A DNA stretch of 64,000 nt from CAYPTY01 sp964413935. Lineage in GTDB: Bacteria > Bacteroidota > Rhodothermia > Balneolales > Balneolaceae. The stretch's first letter is position 1; each line of letters starts with the position of its first letter. The notes beneath the pieces are model-generated. The model did no database searches and was not told where the DNA came from. It saw only the letters and a list, made by a program, of their open reading frames with translations. Positions 39,204 through 48,535 of this stretch are shown here, piece after piece. The stretch lies in NCBI GenBank assembly GCA_964413935.1, contig CAYPTY010000013.1, forward strand, positions 1 through 64,000. The letters run 5' to 3'. Made by a program: the position numbers and the translations under genes.

Positions 39204-41684
39204 TTATTTCTCGTCCAGCTTTACTGGCTTTACTTCCCAGATTTCTTCCGCATAATCCATGATGGTACGGTCGCTGGAGAATTTACCCATATTAGCCACA
39301 TTCAGGATGGCCTTGCGAATCCATTCATCCTTATTGGTAAACAGCTGGCTTACTTCTTCCTGCGTTTTAACATAGGCTTCGAAATCCGCACATACCATGA
39401 AATAATCTCCTTTGTGGAGTATGGCATCAATAATCGGTTGGAAAAGATCCGGCTCATCCGGACTGTAAAACCCATTTTTGATCTGATCCAGCGCCAGCTT
39501 CAGTTCTTTATTGGAATAGTAGTAATCCATTGGATTGTATCCGGAGCGGCGCAGGTCTTCTACTTCATCAACCGTATTACCGAAGATGAAAATGTTGTCA
39601 TCACCTACCTCCTCCTTGATTTCCACATTGGCACCATCCAGCGTACCAATGGTCAGTGCACCATTAAGGGCAAACTTCATATTACCAGTACCTGATGCTT
39701 CCATTCCTGCTGTTGAAATCTGCTCGGAAAGATCAGCTGCCGGAATCATTTTCTCGGCCACTGTAACACTGTAATTCTTCAGGAACAGGCACTTCAGCTT
39801 ATCTGAGGTTTCCGGATCATTATTAATCCGGTCTGCAATACTGTTAATCAGCTTGATGTGCATCTTAGCCATGTGATAGCCAGGTGCCGCCTTACCTGCA
39901 AAAATTACCGTACGGGGGGTGAACTCCATCTCAGGATTTAGTTTCAGGCGATTGTACAAGGTAATCACATGAAGGGCCGCCATCAGCTGACGTTTGTACT
40001 CGTGAATCCGCTTGATCTGAATATCGAACATACTGTTCGGATCCACTTTCACTTTGTCTTTAAATTCGATGTAAGCAGCAAGCTGTTCTTTATTGTATAG
40101 CTTAATTTTATCAAAGCGTTTTCTGAAGTCAGCATCATCTGCATAAGGCTCCAGTTTCTTGAGTTCATCCAGATTGGTAATCCAGGAATCGCCGATTTTC
40201 TCGGTGATGAGATCGGCCAGTTTACGGTTGCACTGACGTAACCAGCGACGCGGGGTAATTCCGTTGGTTTTATTGGTAAATCGCTCAGGATAGACTTCAT
40301 AAAATTCAGAGAACATATTCTCCTTTAGAAGCTGTGAATGCAGCGCAGCCACCCCATTGATTTTCTTGGAGCCCACAATACCCAGATGCGCCATGTGAAC
40401 CACCGGATCTTCCCCTTCACTTACAATGGCCATGCGCTTTTGCTTGTTATGATCTTTGGGATACTTGGCTTCAATTTTATCCAGGAATCTGCGGTTTATT
40501 TCATAAATGATGTGCAGATGTCGAGGCAGCAGGTTTCGCATCAGTGAAACCGGCCATTTTTCCAGAGCCTCGGGCAGCAGCGTATGATTGGTGTAGGCCA
40601 TTGTATTTTTAGTGATATCCCAGGCTTTATCCCATGGCATATCATTCTCATCCAGTAACACCCGCATCAGTTCAGGAATGGCCAGGTTAGGATGCGTATC
40701 GTTACACTGAATAGCCACCTTCTCAGGTAGCTTGGTCCAGTCATCATTGTACTTGCGGAAACGACGAAGGATATCCTGCATAGATGCCGAAACCAGAAAA
40801 TATTCCTGCTTCAATCTCAGTTCTAGTCCGTGAAATACCTTGTCGTTTGGATACAGTACCCTTGAAATATTTTGCTCCAGCTGCCGGTCCCGCACGGCAT
40901 TCATATAATCACCCTGATTGAAACTCTGCAGATTCAATCCATTGGCTGATTCCGCTTTCCAGAGGCGAAGATTGTTTACAATACCGTTTTTGTATCCGGG
41001 AATGGGAGTATCATAAGCAATGGCAAGGGTATCATTGGTGTCTCTCCACTCATATTCCAGCTCACCGGATGATTTTTTGTAGATATGCTCATGCCCGTAA
41101 AACTTTACCGCATACTGCAGGTTGGGGCGCACAATGTCCCAGGGATTACCATATCGCAACCACATATCCGGCTTTTCTACCTGATACCCATTCTGAATGT
41201 CCTGATAAAAGATTCCATAATCATAGCGGATACCGTAGCCCATTGCCGGAATACCCAGCGTGGCCATTGAATCCAAAAAACAGGCGGCAAGCCGACCAAG
41301 ACCGCCATTGCCCAGACCGGCATCCCATTCAGCGAAACGGAGTTCACTATAATCCAGTCCTATATCATCCAGAGCTTCAGCAACCACATCCTGTAATCCC
41401 AGATTGATCACCATATTGTCGAGCAACCGGCCGATCAGATACTCCATCGAAATATAATAGACTCTCTTGGTGTCGATGGCGTAGTAATGCTGTTGTGTTT
41501 TGAGCCATGCATCGTGAAGGCGGTCCAGAATGGTGAGTACAACGGCACGGTAATCGTCCCAGTCGGTGGTGGAGAACTCATCTCGGGAAAGGGTATGACG
41601 AAGATGGAGTTTGATATCTTCGCGGATGGTATCTACATCGAAGCCGGAGCGAATCTGTTCTCCGGAAATTTTCTTGGTTGACAT
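39204..41684 (-). CDS. glgP: Glycogen/starch/alpha-glucan phosphorylase
   Basis: Releases glucose-1-phosphate from alpha-1,4-glucans. 826 residues, the usual size of the GT35 phosphorylase class. The pyridoxal-phosphate lysine lies in EASGTGNMKFALNGALTIGT (about residue 667), followed by LDGANVEI; the N-terminal ISMEYLIGR and LGNGGLGRLAACFLDSMAT are family signatures. Located 51 bases downstream of ispE on the same strand. Together with glgB and malQ in this window it provides storage-glucan breakdown. Confidence 0.96.
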   Translation of the reverse strand: MSTKKISGEQIRSGFDVDTIREDIKLHLRHTLSRDEFSTTDWDDYRAVVLTILDRLHDAWLKTQQHYYAIDTKRVYYISMEYLIGRLLDNMVINLGLQDVVAEALDDIGLDYSELRFAEWDAGLGNGGLGRLAACFLDSMATLGIPAMGYGIRYDYGIFYQDIQNGYQVEKPDMWLRYGNPWDIVRPNLQYAVKFYGHEHIYKKSSGELEYEWRDTNDTLAIAYDTPIPGYKNGIVNNLRLWKAESANGLNLQSFNQGDYMNAVRDRQLEQNISRVLYPNDKVFHGLELRLKQEYFLVSASMQDILRRFRKYNDDWTKLPEKVAIQCNDTHPNLAIPELMRVLLDENDMPWDKAWDITKNTMAYTNHTLLPEALEKWPVSLMRNLLPRHLHIIYEINRRFLDKIEAKYPKDHNKQKRMAIVSEGEDPVVHMAHLGIVGSKKINGVAALHSQLLKENMFSEFYEVYPERFTNKTNGITPRRWLRQCNRKLADLITEKIGDSWITNLDELKKLEPYADDADFRKRFDKIKLYNKEQLAAYIEFKDKVKVDPNSMFDIQIKRIHEYKRQLMAALHVITLYNRLKLNPEMEFTPRTVIFAGKAAPGYHMAKMHIKLINSIADRINNDPETSDKLKCLFLKNYSVTVAEKMIPAADLSEQISTAGMEASGTGNMKFALNGALTIGTLDGANVEIKEEVGDDNIFIFGNTVDEVEDLRRSGYNPMDYYYSNKELKLALDQIKNGFYSPDEPDLFQPIIDAILHKGDYFMVCADFEAYVKTQEEVSQLFTNKDEWIRKAILNVANMGKFSSDRTIMDYAEEIWEVKPVKLDEK

Positions 41685-41735
41685 ATCTGATGAAGTTTAT
41701 TCTAAATGAAGCTGAGTAAATGTAATAGCTTTGGA

Positions 41736-42617
41736 TTACTCTTCTATGTCTTTTTTGTAAACACCGAAGTCAGGCTCAAATCCGGGTCGGGTAAGATTGG
41801 CCGGGAATCCGAGGCTATGAAACGACTCATAGGCCTGAATAGCAACAAAATCCTGGCGGAAGAGTCCGAAAACACTGGAACCGCTTCCACTCATGCTGGC
41901 ATAGCTGGCCCCAAAGTCGTACATCTGATCCTTGATATTGCCAATGAGGTCATGCCGCGGAAAAACGGAGGTTTCCAGATCGTTTTGAAGAAAATTAGGC
42001 CATTCATCCAGGTCTTCATCCAATAAAATATCCTTTACGGAATATTCACTGCCCATTTCAGGATTGAAAAACCGGTAGGCTTCAACGGTTGAGGAGGAGA
42101 ACTTGGGGTGAACGGTAACGATCCAGGCATCCGGTTGTATATCAAGCTCCTCAATCTCTGTTCCGGTACCTGTTCCGATGCCGGTTTTTCCATAGATAAA
42201 GAGCGGAATGTCCGCTCCGAGCCGTCCGCCCAGTTCAGCCAGCTCATCAACACTAAGACCCAGAACAAGGATTTTATTCAGCATCCGCAGCGTAGTTGCT
42301 GCATTCGAAGAGCCGCCGCCCAGCCCGGCTCCGATGGGTATTTTTTTATCCAGAGTTATTTCGAAGTGCTCCGAAAATCCGGTTTCCTTTCGAAGCAGAT
42401 TCAAAGCCCGAACGATCAGATTGTCTTTTTCACCCGCAAGCTCCTGATGTTCCGTTACAAATTGTGTGGCTGAAGCCTGTCGCATACTAATCCGGTCGCT
42501 CCACTCAATAAAACAAAAGCCGGTTTCCAGCTCATGATATCCGTCTTCCCGTCGCCTTTTGATGTGCAGGCCCAGGTTAATCTTGGCAAAAGAATCGGAA
42601 ATCCAGAGGTCGCTCAT
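41736..42617 (-). CDS. ispE: 4-diphosphocytidyl-2-C-methyl-D-erythritol kinase
   Basis: GHMP kinase of the MEP isoprenoid pathway. The ATP-loop PIGAGLGGGSSNAA (about residues 93-106), the N-terminal SFAKINLGLHI with the substrate Lys, and YASMSGSGSSVFGL near the C terminus are all present. The ATG at 42617 gives 293 residues and leaves only one base after the upstream gene; a longer frame to 42692 overlaps that gene and is rejected. Confidence 0.93.
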   Translation of the reverse strand: MSDLWISDSFAKINLGLHIKRRREDGYHELETGFCFIEWSDRISMRQASATQFVTEHQELAGEKDNLIVRALNLLRKETGFSEHFEITLDKKIPIGAGLGGGSSNAATTLRMLNKILVLGLSVDELAELGGRLGADIPLFIYGKTGIGTGTGTEIEELDIQPDAWIVTVHPKFSSSTVEAYRFFNPEMGSEYSVKDILLDEDLDEWPNFLQNDLETSVFPRHDLIGNIKDQMYDFGASYASMSGSGSSVFGLFRQDFVAIQAYESFHSLGFPANLTRPGFEPDFGVYKKDIEE

Positions 42618-42618
42618 A

Positions 42619-44031
42619 TCAGCTGCTAAATTCTTCTTTGTGTTGTTGGATGTAGTTGATAGCTGCATCGTGATCATTGGGAATATCACCATTCAGGATG
42701 GCTTCCTTTACGGCATCTTTCACATCGCCAATAAGCCTGCTTGGTCCCACATCAAAAATTTCCATGATTTCTTCTCCGCTCACCGGATTCTTCCAGTTAC
42801 GGACCCGGTCTTTCTCCTCCACTTCTTTAATCTTTTCCTCCACTACATCGAAATTCCGGAGGTAACGCGCCACTTTGGATTCGTTCTTACTGGTGATGTC
42901 GGCCCGGCAGAGGGTCATCAGCGAATCTATATCATCACCGGCATCAAAAATAAGCCTGCGTACGGCACTGTCGGTTACATCGGAATCGACCAGCGCAATG
43001 GGACGAAGATGCAGCCGCACCATTTTCTGCACAAACTTCATTCGATGATCCAGGGGCAGATGTAATCGCCGGAAAATCCGCTCGGTCCATTTGGCACCCA
43101 GCGCATCATGCCCGTGAAACGTCCAGCCAATTCCATCCTGATAGCGTTTAGTGGGTGGTTTGGCGATGTCGTGCAGGATGGCCGTCCAGCGGAGCCAGAG
43201 ATCCTCGGTCATCTCTGCCGTGTTGTCCAGTACCTTCAGGGTATGCCAGAAGTTGTCTTTATGGCGATGACCATTCACTTCATCCACACCGTGTAAATCC
43301 ACCATTTCCGGCAGAAATTCGTTGAGCAGGCCGGTTTTGAAAAGCATGGTGAAGCCGATGGAAGGCTTTGGCGATAGGATAATCTTATTCAGCTCATCCG
43401 TGATACGCTCCATGGAAATGATGGACAGCCGGTGGGCCATTTTGGTGATGGCCGCAAAGGTTTCTTCCTCAATGCGGAAGTCAAGCTGAGTGGCGAATCG
43501 AACAGCCCTCATCATGCGGAGCGGGTCATCATCAAAGGTCTTCTCCGGATCGATGGGTGTGCGGATAATCCGGTCTTTCATATCCTGCAAGCCCTGAAAA
43601 GGATCGTGAAGGGTACCAAAACTATCCGGATTCAGCGACCAGGACAGCGCATTGATGGTGAGGTCTCTTCGAAGCTGGTCGTCTTCAAAGGTGCCGTCTT
43701 CCACGATGGGTTTCCTGGAATTCCGGCGGTAACTTTCTTTGCGCGCGCCTACAAACTCCAGATCCAGGTCATCGAATTTGACCTGCGCCGTACCGAATTG
43801 CTTAAAAATGGCGAGATGAGCTCCGGGCACTTTCTCTGCAACCGCTTCAGCCAGCTGTATTCCGGATCCCATGGTTACGAAGTCGATATCCAGGGGGCCG
43901 TCTTTTACAATTCTTCCGAGAAAGTAATCGCGTACATAGCCGCCCACCACATGCACTTCCTGCCCAATGGAATCTGCAGCTCTGCCTACTATTTGCAGGG
44001 CTTCAATATGTTTTTCTGGCAGATCCTTCAA
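42619..44031 (-). CDS. cca: tRNA nucleotidyltransferase (CCA-adding/poly(A) polymerase type) with HD domain
   Basis: Class II nucleotidyltransferase that builds or repairs the tRNA 3' CCA end. GGYVRDYFLGR and the catalytic pair DIDFVTMG lie near the N terminus, RRDLTINAL and DPLRMMRAVRFATQL follow, and a HD domain (HDIAKP, with TEDLWLRWTAILHD) occupies the second half. 470 residues. In some bacteria the CCA and A-adding functions are split between two enzymes, so poly(A) polymerase or A-adding enzyme cannot be excluded. TTG start at 44031. Confidence 0.9.
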   Translation of the reverse strand: MKDLPEKHIEALQIVGRAADSIGQEVHVVGGYVRDYFLGRIVKDGPLDIDFVTMGSGIQLAEAVAEKVPGAHLAIFKQFGTAQVKFDDLDLEFVGARKESYRRNSRKPIVEDGTFEDDQLRRDLTINALSWSLNPDSFGTLHDPFQGLQDMKDRIIRTPIDPEKTFDDDPLRMMRAVRFATQLDFRIEEETFAAITKMAHRLSIISMERITDELNKIILSPKPSIGFTMLFKTGLLNEFLPEMVDLHGVDEVNGHRHKDNFWHTLKVLDNTAEMTEDLWLRWTAILHDIAKPPTKRYQDGIGWTFHGHDALGAKWTERIFRRLHLPLDHRMKFVQKMVRLHLRPIALVDSDVTDSAVRRLIFDAGDDIDSLMTLCRADITSKNESKVARYLRNFDVVEEKIKEVEEKDRVRNWKNPVSGEEIMEIFDVGPSRLIGDVKDAVKEAILNGDIPNDHDAAINYIQQHKEEFSS

Positions 44032-44088
44032 TGAATCAGTTTGGGTCTAGTCTTCCGGTTACTGCGTTCAAACGCATCCCGGAAAATA

Positions 44089-45093
44089 CTAATTCATTTC
44101 AAGAACTGAATGGTCTCCAATGTGGATGCTTCCCTCGGCATTATGCACTTTTGTGTGACTGCCGATGGTAGATTTATTAAGTCTGGAATCTTCAACATGG
44201 GCGTCCGATCGCACAATACTCTCGGTAATGGTTGAGTTTTTGATCACAGCACCTTTCTCCAGGCTCACATTAGGTCCAACGGTTGATCCTTCGATGTGAA
44301 CACCCTCACCGATAAATACGGGTTCAATAATGTTGCTGTCCGGGTAAGCTGCGGAATCAAAAGCGTGCCGTTCTTTTTCCAGGATTACGCCGGTGGTCTC
44401 TCTCCAGGCAGGCAGGGTGCCGCAGTCCAGCCACTCATCAACAGTTGCTGTTTTAAACACTTTGCCGTCTTTGAGCATGTTATCCAGGGCGTCGGTGAGG
44501 AAGAATTCTCCGCCCGGACCTTTAATGTCATTATCCAGCAGGTACTGCAGCCGCTGCATCAATTCAGCACCATCTTTGAAATAGTAAACCCCGATGATGG
44601 CCAGATTTGAGATGAATTCCTTTGGTTTTTCCACGAAACCGGTAATGGTATCGCCTTCATGAACGGCCACTCCGAAACGGGATGGATCTTCCACTTCTTT
44701 CAGCCAGATTACACTGTCCGCATCGTCAATGCTGACTTTTGCCTTGGTGTCGAAGAGGGTATCGGCAAATACCACAATGACTTCTCCATCCAGCTGTTCT
44801 TCGGCACATGCAATAGCATGGGCGGTACCCAGAGCAACTTCCTGAACTTTGAAGAAAGCCTGGGCATTATGGCGCTCAGAAAGGGCGGTAAGTTCTTCAC
44901 GAATGGCTTTTCCGAAGTCAGGGCCCAGGATGTACACGATATCCGTGATATCACGGTCCAGTGTACGGGCAAAAGTTTCGATGATGCGTTCGATAATCAT
45001 GGTACCGGCAACCGGAAGCAGAGGTTTGGGTACAGTGTGTGAGTGGGGACGAACACGCGTTCCGCGACCCGCCATCGGAATAATCAATTTCAT
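44089..45093 (-). CDS. Sugar-phosphate nucleotidyltransferase with left-handed beta-helix tail
   Basis: 334 residues. N-terminal Rossmann-type domain with the nucleotide motif IIPMAGRGTRVRPHSHTVPK and PLLPVAG, then ALGTAHAIACAEEQL, VVFADTLFD and FVEKPKEF. After residue 240 it shows hexapeptide-like repeats (VFIGEGVHIEGSTVGPNVSL). Glucose-1-phosphate thymidylyl/uridylyl-type activity is likely, but the sugar cannot be read from the sequence. It is divergent from the murF-like gene; 104 bases separate the starts. Confidence 0.88.
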   Translation of the reverse strand: MKLIIPMAGRGTRVRPHSHTVPKPLLPVAGTMIIERIIETFARTLDRDITDIVYILGPDFGKAIREELTALSERHNAQAFFKVQEVALGTAHAIACAEEQLDGEVIVVFADTLFDTKAKVSIDDADSVIWLKEVEDPSRFGVAVHEGDTITGFVEKPKEFISNLAIIGVYYFKDGAELMQRLQYLLDNDIKGPGGEFFLTDALDNMLKDGKVFKTATVDEWLDCGTLPAWRETTGVILEKERHAFDSAAYPDSNIIEPVFIGEGVHIEGSTVGPNVSLEKGAVIKNSTITESIVRSDAHVEDSRLNKSTIGSHTKVHNAEGSIHIGDHSVLEMN

Positions 45094-45197
45094 AAATGTG
45101 TGCTAAGCTCTTAGTTATTTTGGGCGGGAGAATATAAAGTTTTGCTATTTTAAAATGAATTCAGCCCAAATTGTTCACCTTAGCATAACATTCACAC

Positions 45198-46877
45198 TTG
45201 AACTGGTACATTACTTTTATTGATTTCCTCATCGGACTTTTCATCGTTGTAATGCTCCGGCATTACTTCTACCGGATTAAGTTCTTCCTTCAGGTTTTTC
45301 AGCAGCTGGGCTATAAACGAAACGAATATCGCAGCTGGATTAAGTCGAACTGGGATGATAAAGTGCTGACCCGTGAAATCGGACTGATGAATGTGCTGCT
45401 GGTTGCGCTGCTTTATTTCGGATCGGAATCCATCACCAATTCGGCCATTGCGGTTATCGTATTCATTTACAGTATTTTCTGGTTTGCATCTGTACGGAAA
45501 TACAGACCAGAGAAAGTGAAGAAGCCACTGGTTTACACTGCCCGGATGAAGCGCCTGGCCGTGCCCACTTACCTGCTCTCTTTCTGGATTCCGGTTCATC
45601 TCAGTTTCGTAGCATTTACGGGTGTGCTGCCTGGACTGGGCCTGCCGGCCAATAACTTTGAACCGGGTGTTGTAATGGTAGATGCCATGTATCTGGTATT
45701 CGGCTGGCTGCTGGGTACCCTGCTGATACCCCTGCTGATGTACATTTCCGCACTGCTCACTTCTCCCATCGAAAAAAGAGTGCATCAGGGCTACATCAAA
45801 CAGGCAAAAGCCAAACTGGCGTCCATGCCGCATCTCAAAGTGATTGCTATCACCGGTTCCTACGGCAAAACCAGCACCAAATTTATGATCCGGGACCTGC
45901 TCAAGGAGCGCTTCAATGTGTGCATTACCCCGGGTTCCTTCAATACTCCGATGGGAATCTGCCGGGTAATCAACAACGATTTGACCTCCGATCATCAGAT
46001 TCTGGTACTGGAGATGGGGGCCCGTTACGCTGGCAATATTCAGGAACTCTGCGACATCGCCAAGCCCGATATTTCCGTGATTACAGTAGTTGGCCTTGCT
46101 CACCTCGAAACCTTTGGTTCACAGGATGTAATCACCTGGGAAAAGGGGGCCCTGGTTCGGAATCTTGATGGCGGTACAGCTATTCTGAATGGGGATGATC
46201 AGCGGGTGCAGAGTATGAAACAGTATGAAAATGATTTCACCACCATTGATGCAGGCATCGAAAGCGGAGACATTACCGCATCCGATATTTCCTATGGACT
46301 TTTTGGTAGCCGGTTCAAAGTACAGGTGAAAGGTGAAGGTGAAGAAGAATTTGAATGCCGGTTACTGGGCAAACACAATATTCAGAACTTACTGTTAGCG
46401 GTGGCTGTGGGACATCATCTGGGGATAAGGCTCAAAACCATGGCACTGGCAGCCAAACATATTGAACCCGTCGAACACCGGCTGGAGCTGAAGAATCAGG
46501 GTGAGGTAATCATCATTGATGATGCCTTTAACTCTAATCCGGTCGGAGCCCGGAATGCTGTCGACATCCTCAGTCAATTTAAAACCGGTCGCAGAACCAT
46601 CATCACTCCCGGCATGATTGAACTGGGTGAACTGGAGGAGGAAGAGAACAAAAAGCTGGGCGCGTACATTGCCGAAGCCGGTCTGGATCACACTGTTTTT
46701 GTCGGAAAAGACCGAACCAAACCCCTTCAGGATGGATATCTGGAAGGCGGTGGAGATGACCAAAAAATGACGGTAGTCCAGTCCTTATTCGAGGCCAATG
46801 AGATTGTGTTCAAAGATGCTGTTGCCGGCGATGTGGTGCTCTACGAAAACGATCTGCCGGACCTGTACAACGAATAG
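45198..46877 (+). CDS. murF: Mur ligase family protein, MurF-like, with N-terminal membrane domain
   Basis: 559 residues. Residues 1-195 contain about five hydrophobic segments (e.g. FIDFLIGLFIVVMLRHYF, LMYISALLTSPI), unusual for a soluble Mur ligase. From residue 215 on it is a Mur ligase: ATP loop AITGSYGKTSTK (about 216-227), PGSFNTPMGICRVINN, LEMGARYAGNI, ILNGDD, LGKHNIQNLLLAVAVG, and HRLELKN ... DDAFNSNPVGA typical of MurF. The reaction would be ligation of D-Ala-D-Ala to UDP-MurNAc-tripeptide, or a related amide bond. The start is a TTG, which follows an in-frame stop by three codons. The downstream 93-residue membrane gene starts 3 bases later. Confidence 0.8.
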   Translation: MNWYITFIDFLIGLFIVVMLRHYFYRIKFFLQVFQQLGYKRNEYRSWIKSNWDDKVLTREIGLMNVLLVALLYFGSESITNSAIAVIVFIYSIFWFASVRKYRPEKVKKPLVYTARMKRLAVPTYLLSFWIPVHLSFVAFTGVLPGLGLPANNFEPGVVMVDAMYLVFGWLLGTLLIPLLMYISALLTSPIEKRVHQGYIKQAKAKLASMPHLKVIAITGSYGKTSTKFMIRDLLKERFNVCITPGSFNTPMGICRVINNDLTSDHQILVLEMGARYAGNIQELCDIAKPDISVITVVGLAHLETFGSQDVITWEKGALVRNLDGGTAILNGDDQRVQSMKQYENDFTTIDAGIESGDITASDISYGLFGSRFKVQVKGEGEEEFECRLLGKHNIQNLLLAVAVGHHLGIRLKTMALAAKHIEPVEHRLELKNQGEVIIIDDAFNSNPVGARNAVDILSQFKTGRRTIITPGMIELGELEEEENKKLGAYIAEAGLDHTVFVGKDRTKPLQDGYLEGGGDDQKMTVVQSLFEANEIVFKDAVAGDVVLYENDLPDLYNE

Positions 46878-46880
46878 ATC

Positions 46881-47162
46881 ATGGTTGATATCAACGAGAG
46901 CCAAATGTATGAGGCTCCAGGATTTCTGGGAAGATTAAGGGATGCCTTGTTTTCGGTACTGCTTGCTGCCCTGTTGTTTCAGGCTGCATTGTTCTGGGGA
47001 CTTGGTCACCTATTCGGAACCTTTACCATTTTTCTCCTTTATGACAATCCGGTTTTGCTTTCATTTCTTTCCCTTGCTGCCTTACTTGGATTCTGGGTTG
47101 GCCGCCCCTTCTACGACCACCTGGGATATTTAGTCGATAAATGGTTCATCATCGGCCGTTAG
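46881..47162 (+). CDS. Small membrane protein of unknown function
   Basis: 93 residues with an amphipathic N terminus (DINESQMYEAPGFLGRLRDA) and two to three hydrophobic segments (SVLLAALLFQAALFWGLGHL, PVLLSFLSLAALLGFWVG). It starts 3 bases after the MurF-like gene and is probably translated with it. No family recognised. An AACCAAT repeat follows. Confidence 0.65.
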   Translation: MVDINESQMYEAPGFLGRLRDALFSVLLAALLFQAALFWGLGHLFGTFTIFLLYDNPVLLSFLSLAALLGFWVGRPFYDHLGYLVDKWFIIGR

Positions 47163-47182
47163 TCCTCAAAAACCATAGGTTC

Positions 47183-47210
47183 AACCAATAACCAATAACC
47201 AATAACCAAT
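47183..47210. repeat. Four tandem AACCAAT heptamers
   Basis: Perfect 4 x 7-bp array in the 54-base gap between two convergent genes. Heptamers can expand or contract by slippage, but no coding frame is affected. Confidence 0.9.
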
Positions 47211-47216
47211 ACCGAA

Positions 47217-48443
47217 TCACTCATATCTCAGCGCATCCGCCGGATTGATTCGCGCCGCTCTGTTAGAGGGATACCAGCTGGCTAAAACACATAGCAGTAA
47301 ACTTGCACTGAGCACAAGGGTGATATCTACGGCAGAAATCTGGGATGGATAAGCGTCAATGATGAATGCGGAAGATAATTTCAGAATACCGTATTTATTC
47401 TGAAGCCAGCTGAGCAGTAAACCAAGGCTTCCCCCGATGCCACAACCGATCAGGCCGATGTATAAACCCTGTTTCCGGAAAATGTTTTTTATATCACGGC
47501 TGCTCAGCCCCATCGAAATAAGCAAAGCGATATCCCGCTGTTTTTGAATTACAATCATGGTTAACGAACCCAGGATGTTGAGAACAGCCACTATTACGAT
47601 GATCATGAGGATGATGTAGGACCCCCACTTTTCGAGATACATCACATCATAGAGGGGTTTCTGCAAATCATACCAGGATGAAATCTTAAAACCCGTGCCC
47701 AGTGCGGCATGAAGCTCAGATTTTAATCCTTCCGCCAGATCATTATCGGTTAATTTTATATCAATACCGGATATCTGATCTCTGGCATTGAAGAGGCGCT
47801 GGGCGGCAACTATATCCACAATTACCGTTTCTCCACCGGTTACCTGCTGAATGGAATAGGTTCCCCTCAGCTGAAAGCGATACATGCGCGGGAGGGAAAT
47901 CTGCGTAAGGGCGCGTTTCATGCCGCGCGCACTCAATAAAGCTACCTGATCATTCAAGGCTACGCCATAGGCATTGGCCAGTCCGTTGCTGAACATGACT
48001 CCGGGCAGTCGGCCACGAACCGCAGTGTCAAATATTCCGGAGGTAATTTTGTTGGGGTCTCGGGAGAAAACGAAATATTGATCCTGATCCACTCCCTTTA
48101 CCTGCACCACCTCATTCTGCTGATCGCCCATAACCAGTAATGCCTTACCCTCCACATAGGGTGAGATCTGAGTGATTTCCGGAATCTCATCCAGCTTCTG
48201 CCGAAGGGAATCGCTCAGGGTAAAAAAATTGGCCTCGGTTGATTCAATGCGAATGTCTGGATCTGATGATAAAAGCAGATTCTTGATTACATCGAAGAAA
48301 CCATTGAAAACCGAAAGCACTACAATCAGCAGGGCGGTGCCAATAGTTACTCCCACAATACTGATAATCGTAAGGGTTGATATCAGCGAGATATGTTTCT
48401 TGGAAAAGAGGTAGCGTCTTGCAATAAATCCTGAGGTGTCCAT
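47217..48443 (-). CDS. LolC/LolE-type ABC transporter permease (FtsX family)
   Basis: 408 residues, with four membrane segments: one near the N terminus (LTIISIVGVTIGTALLIVVL), a large periplasmic domain of about 210 residues, and three at the C terminus (YIILMIIVIVAVLNILGSL, IGLIGCGIGGSLGLLLS, ITLVLSASLLLCVLASW). It ends YPSNRAARINPADALRYE, the family signature. LolC/LolE with LolD extracts lipoproteins from the inner membrane, which would fit the lolA gene at 25638. MacB- and FtsX-like permeases have the same layout. Confidence 0.88.
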   Translation of the reverse strand: MDTSGFIARRYLFSKKHISLISTLTIISIVGVTIGTALLIVVLSVFNGFFDVIKNLLLSSDPDIRIESTEANFFTLSDSLRQKLDEIPEITQISPYVEGKALLVMGDQQNEVVQVKGVDQDQYFVFSRDPNKITSGIFDTAVRGRLPGVMFSNGLANAYGVALNDQVALLSARGMKRALTQISLPRMYRFQLRGTYSIQQVTGGETVIVDIVAAQRLFNARDQISGIDIKLTDNDLAEGLKSELHAALGTGFKISSWYDLQKPLYDVMYLEKWGSYIILMIIVIVAVLNILGSLTMIVIQKQRDIALLISMGLSSRDIKNIFRKQGLYIGLIGCGIGGSLGLLLSWLQNKYGILKLSSAFIIDAYPSQISAVDITLVLSASLLLCVLASWYPSNRAARINPADALRYE

Positions 48444-48535
48444 CTCTGAAAGATAGGTGTTAAGGCTGTCTGAAGCATCTCATTTCAGACAATGCATTTG
48501 GTATTAATTTATTATCTTTTGCAACCTTTAAAAGG

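Noticed and set aside
45192..46103. 303-codon open frame on the minus strand
   Set aside because: Antisense to the MurF-like gene; His/Gln-rich and without any motif.
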